From contig BPJE01000002.1 in NCBI GenBank assembly GCA_026004455.1, forward strand, positions 131,207 to 195,206: DNA of 64,000 nucleotides, in the 5' to 3' direction. Positions 60,070 to 64,000 of the stretch are shown here, one piece after another; the first letter of the stretch is position 1; each line of letters opens with the position of its first letter. The DNA is from Patescibacteria group bacterium. Its GTDB lineage: Bacteria; Patescibacteriota; Microgenomatia; UBA1406; GWC2-37-13. The notes under the pieces are model-generated. The model did not search any database. It was not told the DNA's origin and saw nothing but the letters and a program-made list of their open reading frames with translations. A program made the translations under genes and the position numbers.

Positions 60070-60447
60070 ATGAGATACCAAATCGCTCCAGAAATCAAAA
60101 AAACTATTGAAAAACTTGTTAAAAGCTTAAAAATGAATCATATTGATTTACAAAGAATTCATTGTATCCGGAGTTTTGATGCTAAAACTCGAGCAATTGC
60201 TCGTATTTGGGGTATGAGTCGGCTTTTTAAAGAAGTTGCCGGCATTGAACCTCATTATATTATCGAGGTTAATACAAAACGCTTTGATAAACTTCCCGAA
60301 CGTGAAAAAATAAAAACTTTAATCCATGAATTAATGCACATTCCTAAAACCTTTTCCGGCTCATTACTTTCTCATCGGAGTAGATATCATCAGATAAATG
60401 ACAAAGAAGTGGAAAAAATCTTAAAAAACAGTAATTTTAAAATTTAA
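60070..60447 (+). CDS. Putative zinc metallopeptidase (phage-metallopeptidase-like)
   Basis: 125 residues. HELMH at 86-90 is the HExxH zinc site, followed by the third-ligand candidates in SHRSRYHQ. This small family is annotated as a putative phage metallopeptidase and is common in archaea and candidate phyla. The substrate is unknown. It meets the histidine-phosphatase relic tail to tail with a 4-bp overlap. Confidence 0.8.
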   Translation: MRYQIAPEIKKTIEKLVKSLKMNHIDLQRIHCIRSFDAKTRAIARIWGMSRLFKEVAGIEPHYIIEVNTKRFDKLPEREKIKTLIHELMHIPKTFSGSLLSHRSRYHQINDKEVEKILKNSNFKI

Positions 60448-61082
60448 TCTTGTTTTCTCACTCCCTCTGTTTCCAAAACTTCAAACTCAACTCCATCAGA
60501 TTTTAATTTTACAAAAGCAGTATTGTCAATTGATCCTGGAGGTAATTGTTCTTTTGTTGCAAAACCAATATGAAGTAAAAATGCTCTCATTACTCCTCCG
60601 TGAGTCACCACCAAAACATTTTTTCCAACATAAGCAATCGCAATTTCTCGCAAAGCTTGGATAAATCGACCCATTAAAACATCATTAGTTTCTAGTCCCT
60701 CAAGCCGATGTTTTTTAATTTCCTCTTGAGTTAACTCTCCAAGTTTTGGCCATAGTTTTTCCAACTCTTTAGCGTCTTCATAATTATTTTTCCAATTTTT
60801 TACCTTCAAGTCTACCAAAAGCTCGCTCTCTTAAAGTTTTTAAAGTAATAATATTGATTTTATGTTTTAAAGCAATTATCTCAGCCGTTTCTTTAGCGCG
60901 AACTAAATCTGAGGAAAATCCAGCAGCAAATTTCACGTGTGTGATAATTTTTTAGATAATTCTTTTGCCTGCCAGCGACCTTTATCATTTAAAGGAATAT
61001 CACTATGCCCTTGCACTAGACCTTTTACATTCCAATCAGTCTCCCCATGACGAACAAGATATAATGTGGAGTAATTTTTCAT
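60444..61082 (-). pseudogene. Histidine phosphatase (phosphoglycerate mutase-like), two frameshifts
   Basis: The N-terminal frame from 61082 reads STLYLVRHGETDWNVKGLVQ (catalytic RHG) and stops after KKLSHT. A second frame gives FAAGFSSDLVRAKETAEIIA and RAFGRLEGK. The third is the track ORF 60444-60818, with VVTHGGVMRAFLLHIG (second His). The first break needs one added base near 60945, the second one A removed near 60797. All catalytic residues survive, so an assembly error is possible. Confidence 0.85.
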
Positions 61083-61107
61083 AAAATTATTATTCTAATA
61101 TATTTTG

Positions 61108-61193
61108 CGGAAGAGGTGGGATTCGAACCCACGTGAGCTATTCGCTCAAGGGTTTAGCAAACCCTCGCTATGGACCACTCCAGCCACTCTTCC
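61108..61193 (-). tRNA. tRNA-Ser (anticodon GCT)
   Basis: Class II cloverleaf: acceptor GGAAGAG/CTCTTCC, anticodon stem AGGGT/ACCCT with loop TTGCTAA, long variable arm GAGCGAATAGCTC, T-loop TTCGAAT. Anticodon GCT (AGC/AGU). Confidence 0.95.
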
Positions 61194-61306
61194 AATTTTC
61201 ATTTATTTTACTAAATACAACAAAATAAATCTATTTATTATAGAATCTTTAAAAAATATGGATTTACAGACCAACGACCGTGGTATTTTATGTCTATGTC
61301 TTTAAA

Positions 61307-62010
61307 TTAAACTAGATTTCTTATCATTGAGCTAATTTCATCTCTTAGCCAATCTTTTTTTATTAATCCTTTTGGCAAAAATGGATCAAGTAAAATTAAT
61401 TCCTCAAACTCTCTTAAAACTTCCTCTATATTTTTTTTATTTTTCTTTATTTTTTTTATTTTTGTCTTCAAATCTAAATATCTTTTTTCTAAATCACCGA
61501 GTTTAAAAATAATCCAAGCAAATCTATCTGGATTTTTTAATACCAATAGTTTCTGCCTCAAGAGTCACAACTTTAGGAAAAAGTTTTTTTACCTTTAAAA
61601 ATTCATCAATTGCGTCCAAAATTGGATGGGGTGAGATGTAAACTGACTCTTGCCACATAACAAACCCCCATTTTTTAAGTTTTTCTCTTAATTTATCGCG
61701 CAAACTTCTTTCAATTTCTTTAATATCAAAAATAACCAAACGCCACTTTCCATCCCATTCTTTTTTTGATAAATTTTTAAGAGAAATTTTTTCATTAAAA
61801 AAACTGCCTCCTTTACTTGTTAATTTAAGATATACTTCTCCATCTTTTAACTCCTTTTCTATCTCTTTTACTTTTGACATTTTATAAACTAATCTATGAA
61901 GTGATTCTCTTTTTGGGTAACCGCCTGGAAAATAAAAATTCCGATAATAGTTTTTAATTGATATTTTTTGATATTGATCAAAAAACAAAAGCCAGACTAA
62001 ATATCAGCAT
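61307..62010 (-). pseudogene. PaaX/Cas2-like protein, frameshifted
   Basis: Three frames join into one protein: MLIFSLAFVF from 62010; FDQYQKISIKNYYRNFYFPGG to IGIKKSR (track 61524-61988); and KNPDRFAWIIFKLGDLEKRY (track 61307-61561). The centre, LSKKEWDGKWRLVIFDIKEIERS..QESVYISPHP, is the Cas2-like domain also seen at 46135. One extra A in AAAAAA near 61540 causes the main break. This is the fuller homologue of the 46-kb gene: N-terminal anchor or helix, winged-helix-like middle, Cas2-like part and helical tail. Confidence 0.75.
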
Positions 62011-62043
62011 TTTTTTAAGATTCCTTTTAGTAGACATAGACAT

Positions 62044-62068
62044 ATTATACTACGATCGTGGGATTGTA
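62044..62068 (-). repeat. Degenerate CGACCGCGA-type repeat, copy 6
   Basis: On the minus strand TACAATCCCACGATCGTAGT matches the left arm and core (TACAATC..CACGACCGCG) of the family with two or three substitutions. It lies just upstream of the second PaaX/Cas2-like gene. Confidence 0.45.
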
Positions 62069-62123
62069 AATGTATGTTTTAATTTTAAACCAAAAAATAA
62101 ACGTTGAATAGATTTTAATTAAG

Positions 62124-62204
62124 TGCCGCAGAGAGGAGTTGAACCTCTATGGGTTGCCCCATACGCTCCTGAAGCGTACGCGTCTGCCATTCCGCCACTG
62201 CGGC
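62124..62204 (-). tRNA. tRNA-Leu (anticodon CAG)
   Basis: Class II cloverleaf: acceptor GCCGCAG/CTGCGGC, anticodon stem TACGC/GCGTA with loop TTCAGGA, variable arm ATGGGGCAACCCAT, T-loop TTCAACT. Anticodon CAG. Confidence 0.95.
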
Positions 62205-62245
62205 TTTTATTACCTAATTTTCATAAACATATTATAATAATTTGT

Positions 62246-62251
62246 TATAAT
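62246..62251 (+). promoter_or_regulatory. -10 box giving a leaderless start
   Basis: TATAAT ends 7 bp before the ATG at 62259. The -35 region is weak. Confidence 0.45.
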
Positions 62252-62258
62252 AATTAAT

Positions 62259-62552
62259 ATGGATAATGCTGTCCAAGTAATTTTAAAAAAATTAGAAGAC
62301 ATTGATCAAAGATTAAGCCGTCTTGAAAATCCAAATTTGACCGAAACAATTTCAGGTGGATTGTCAGAAAAAACTAAAAACACTAAAAGAGATCCACTTT
62401 TTCCAAAAGCATTAGAAATAATCAATAAATACGATGAGATCTCAAGCAATGATCTTGCTAAAGAGCTAAAAATCGATGTTAAAAGAGCTGAAGAGATTAT
62501 GGATCAGCTAGAGGCAGCGGGAATTGGTGTCTGCTATACAAAAGAAGTCTAA
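62259..62552 (+). CDS. Small coiled-coil plus winged-helix-like protein
   Basis: 97 residues. An N-terminal coiled-coil (VQVILKKLEDIDQRLSRLEN), a short linker, then a winged-helix-like unit (PKALEIINKYDEISSNDLAK, RAEEIMDQLEAAGIGV) similar to FtsK-gamma-type domains. Likely a small DNA-binding protein. It overlaps the nucleotidyltransferase gene by 4 bp, tail to tail. Confidence 0.65.
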   Translation: MDNAVQVILKKLEDIDQRLSRLENPNLTETISGGLSEKTKNTKRDPLFPKALEIINKYDEISSNDLAKELKIDVKRAEEIMDQLEAAGIGVCYTKEV

Positions 62553-63547
62553 AATTTTATCTTCTTTTCAAAATCATCCGGATGAAACCAGAGTTGTGTA
62601 TCAGTAATAATCTCGGTAGTTTTATGTTTATTTATTAATTTAAGTTGAATTTTTTTCAGTAATTTTTCTAACCTATCGCCTAAGTTTTTAATTTTTAATT
62701 TCAATTTTGACTTTTGACTTTTGACTTTTGACTTTATTTTTGTATTAATAAAAATATTAGGAAAAAATTTTTTTACCCATCTATTAGCATATAAAAATCT
62801 CTCATATATTTGCTCTTTATTAACAATCGGTTTCATTTGCAAAACTTCATGAGCGACATATTCGCTTTGTTTAAATTTAGGCACAACCAAATCTATCTCA
62901 TCAAAAAAAATATTTAAACAAATTTTATCTTTATGAGGCGAAGACGCCAAATTTTTTGCGACTTGGGATGTCTTTTCCGCTTTTAGCGGAAAAAGGGGAC
63001 CCACTGGAGCATAAAAATTTCGGCGTCGAGCCTCAAAATCCCTATATCGTCTTAATCCTAAAAACTGCGCCAAAATTATCGCGATAAACCTAGCGGTAAA
63101 CAAACGATTTTGTGCTGTAATAATAAAAAGATCAATATCGTCATTTTTTTTTGCATTCATCATTGAGATTGACCCTGACAAACCAACTAGCTTTATTTGA
63201 GGAAAAAAAGACAATAGTTTTATATACAATTTAAATCTCCAACTACTCAACTTTCTCCCCGACTCCCTCACCCTCTCCTCAAAATCAGTAAATTGTTGAA
63301 TTATTTTTGATTTTTGATTTTTGATTTTTGATTTTTTTATACCATACTCCCCTACAGTATATCTTTTATCAGTTAAAAGTTCAAAGTTCAAAATTAAAAG
63401 TTTTTTTTGTTTGATAAGATGCTCTAATTCTTGATTTAACCTTTTTTTTGTTGTTTGTATTGGCAAAAAAGTGTAGATCTCCTCAAATGTTGGTGGATAG
63501 TCAAAAAAAAGAAAGTAATTTAAAACTTTTAAGATCTCTTTTTTCAT
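62549..63547 (-). CDS. Nucleotidyltransferase-domain protein, repeat-invaded
   Basis: 332 residues. An N-terminal winged-helix part (FDYPPTFEEIYTFLPIQTTK) is followed by a pol-beta-type nucleotidyltransferase with GSISMMNAKKNDDIDLFI (GS...DxD) and ICLNIFFDEIDLVV (third Asp region). The target is unknown. Three segments are repeat-encoded: KSKIKNQKSKI (TTTTTGATTTTTGAT units), VGPLFPLKAEKT (a TTTTCCGCTTTTAGCGGAAAA palindrome) and SKVKSQKSKLKLKIK (TTTTGACTTTTGAC units). All keep the frame. Confidence 0.82.
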   Translation of the reverse strand: MKKEILKVLNYFLFFDYPPTFEEIYTFLPIQTTKKRLNQELEHLIKQKKLLILNFELLTDKRYTVGEYGIKKSKIKNQKSKIIQQFTDFEERVRESGRKLSSWRFKLYIKLLSFFPQIKLVGLSGSISMMNAKKNDDIDLFIITAQNRLFTARFIAIILAQFLGLRRYRDFEARRRNFYAPVGPLFPLKAEKTSQVAKNLASSPHKDKICLNIFFDEIDLVVPKFKQSEYVAHEVLQMKPIVNKEQIYERFLYANRWVKKFFPNIFINTKIKSKVKSQKSKLKLKIKNLGDRLEKLLKKIQLKLINKHKTTEIITDTQLWFHPDDFEKKIKF

Positions 63548-63591
63548 TGGTTATATTTTAATACTTTTGATAGGTAAGTCAAAATTATTTA

Positions 63592-63614
63592 GGTTCTATG
63601 AATAATTCTGTGGT
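63592..63614 (+). repeat. Possible left terminal repeat of an ISL3-type element
   Basis: GGTTCTATGAATAATTCTGTG begins 154 bp before the transposase start, where an ISL3 terminal inverted repeat is expected. The partner would lie outside the window, so this is a guess from position and GG-start. Confidence 0.35.
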
Positions 63615-63745
63615 ATAAAAACGTTGTTTTAAATTGCTTTAATTCTAAAGTCTTTTTAAAAGTTGCTTAAGCATTCTTTTTCTTACACTACAGGAATAAA
63701 AAAAGAGAATAGTAATAAAACATTACCAGTTTTTACTATTCTCCT

Positions 63746-64000
63746 ATGTGGTATTCTAACATATTGTTTGATTCATTTTCTTTTGTTATTACAAAGGCAG
63801 TTAAAGAGAAAGATCGTATTGTTTTTTATGTTAAATCTCGAAGAAAAACCTCAAACTGTCCAAAATGTAATCGCCGATCTTATCATGTTCATCAGGTTTA
63901 TACACGATCTTTTAATCATGGAGTAATTTTTAACAAACAATATGTTGTAAAAATAAAACAAAGAAGATTTATGTGTTTTTTTGTAGAAAAACATTTTATG
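63746..64000 (+). CDS. ISL3-family transposase, N-terminal part
   Basis: The ATG at 63746 opens a frame that runs off the window (85 codons seen). It has the zinc-binding N-domain of ISL3 transposases: CPKCNRRSYHVHQVYTRSF and VVKIKQRRFMC. The frame is clean, so this copy may be intact, unlike the relic at 42.5 kb. The track ORF at 63663 is an out-of-frame shadow. Confidence 0.85.
   Translation, partial: MWYSNILFDSFSFVITKAVKEKDRIVFYVKSRRKTSNCPKCNRRSYHVHQVYTRSFNHGVIFNKQYVVKIKQRRFMCFFVEKHFM

Noticed and set aside
63663-63926. Track ORF of 87 aa
   Set aside because: Out-of-frame shadow of the ISL3 transposase that starts at 63746; it lacks the CPKC zinc motif, which lies in the other frame.

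Overview
The window is very AT-rich (roughly 70% A+T by eye). It carries densely packed small genes, long overlapping glycosyltransferase operons and stand-alone four-helix-bundle genes. Short redundant proteins of the kind found in Candidate Phyla Radiation genomes are frequent, including a broken HicBA, a RelE-type pair, PaaX/Cas2-like fragments, a VirD4/TraD-like ATPase and small tail-anchored proteins. TGA, TAA and TAG all act as stops, which argues against the UGA-recoded Gracilibacteria/Absconditabacteria. I infer a Patescibacteria chromosome, most likely Microgenomates-like; this is inference, because no rRNA gene is present to prove it.

Layout. 1-5 kb: a partial metallo-beta-lactamase-fold hydrolase, tRNA-Thr and tRNA-Leu, a cytochrome b5-like protein beside a small membrane protein, a TrmH/SpoU methyltransferase, two four-helix-bundle genes and a secreted wall-type protein. 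5.3-7.66 kb: an unusual tract with a ~550-nt gene-free, promoter-driven structured RNA candidate, a broken four-helix-bundle gene, one strikingly GC-rich lipoprotein gene and a second structured RNA. 7.6-13.2 kb: a GT2, a 1057-aa membrane protein, and toxin-antitoxin genes with an XRE regulator. 13.5-21.4 kb: a VirD4/TraD-like ATPase and housekeeping genes (ychF, def, rpmB, M50 protease). 21.4-27.0 kb: a minus-strand operon encoding cohesin-domain proteins and a dockerin protein with four nearly identical 134-residue modules. 27.0-42.4 kb: a surface-polysaccharide locus (two Wzy/WaaL-like proteins, many GT4 enzymes, an Alg13/Alg14-like pair, an ABC exporter, a PIG-L deacetylase, a GT75 UDP-arabinopyranose-mutase-like protein and an initiating sugar transferase). 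42.5-43.6 kb: a decayed transposase. 43.7-54 kb: a secreted protein, an excisionase-like protein, a split Cas2/PaaX-like gene among inverted repeats, a three-gene coiled-coil operon, galT and two more GT4 enzymes. 54-64 kb: tRNA-Trp, -Arg, -Ser and -Leu, several pseudogenes, a nucleotidyltransferase, and the start of an ISL3-type transposase running off the window.

The strongest theme is invasion by small palindromic repeats. At least five families are visible: GGACAGAACC hairpins, AAAGACTGTCTTT hairpins, bipartite GTCAT..ATGAC REP-like elements, CCGCC/GGCGG palindromes, and 35-38 bp inverted repeats with a CGACCGCGA core. Several sit in frame inside otherwise intact genes (trmH, the 1057-aa membrane protein, the VirD4/TraD-like ATPase, a GT2, def, a nucleotidyltransferase) and in peripheral helices of the structured RNA. 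Several promoters place a TATAAT-type -10 box 6-11 nt before an ATG, implying leaderless or near-leaderless mRNAs. The polysaccharide locus and the cohesin/dockerin operon are adjacent and probably together build the cell surface.
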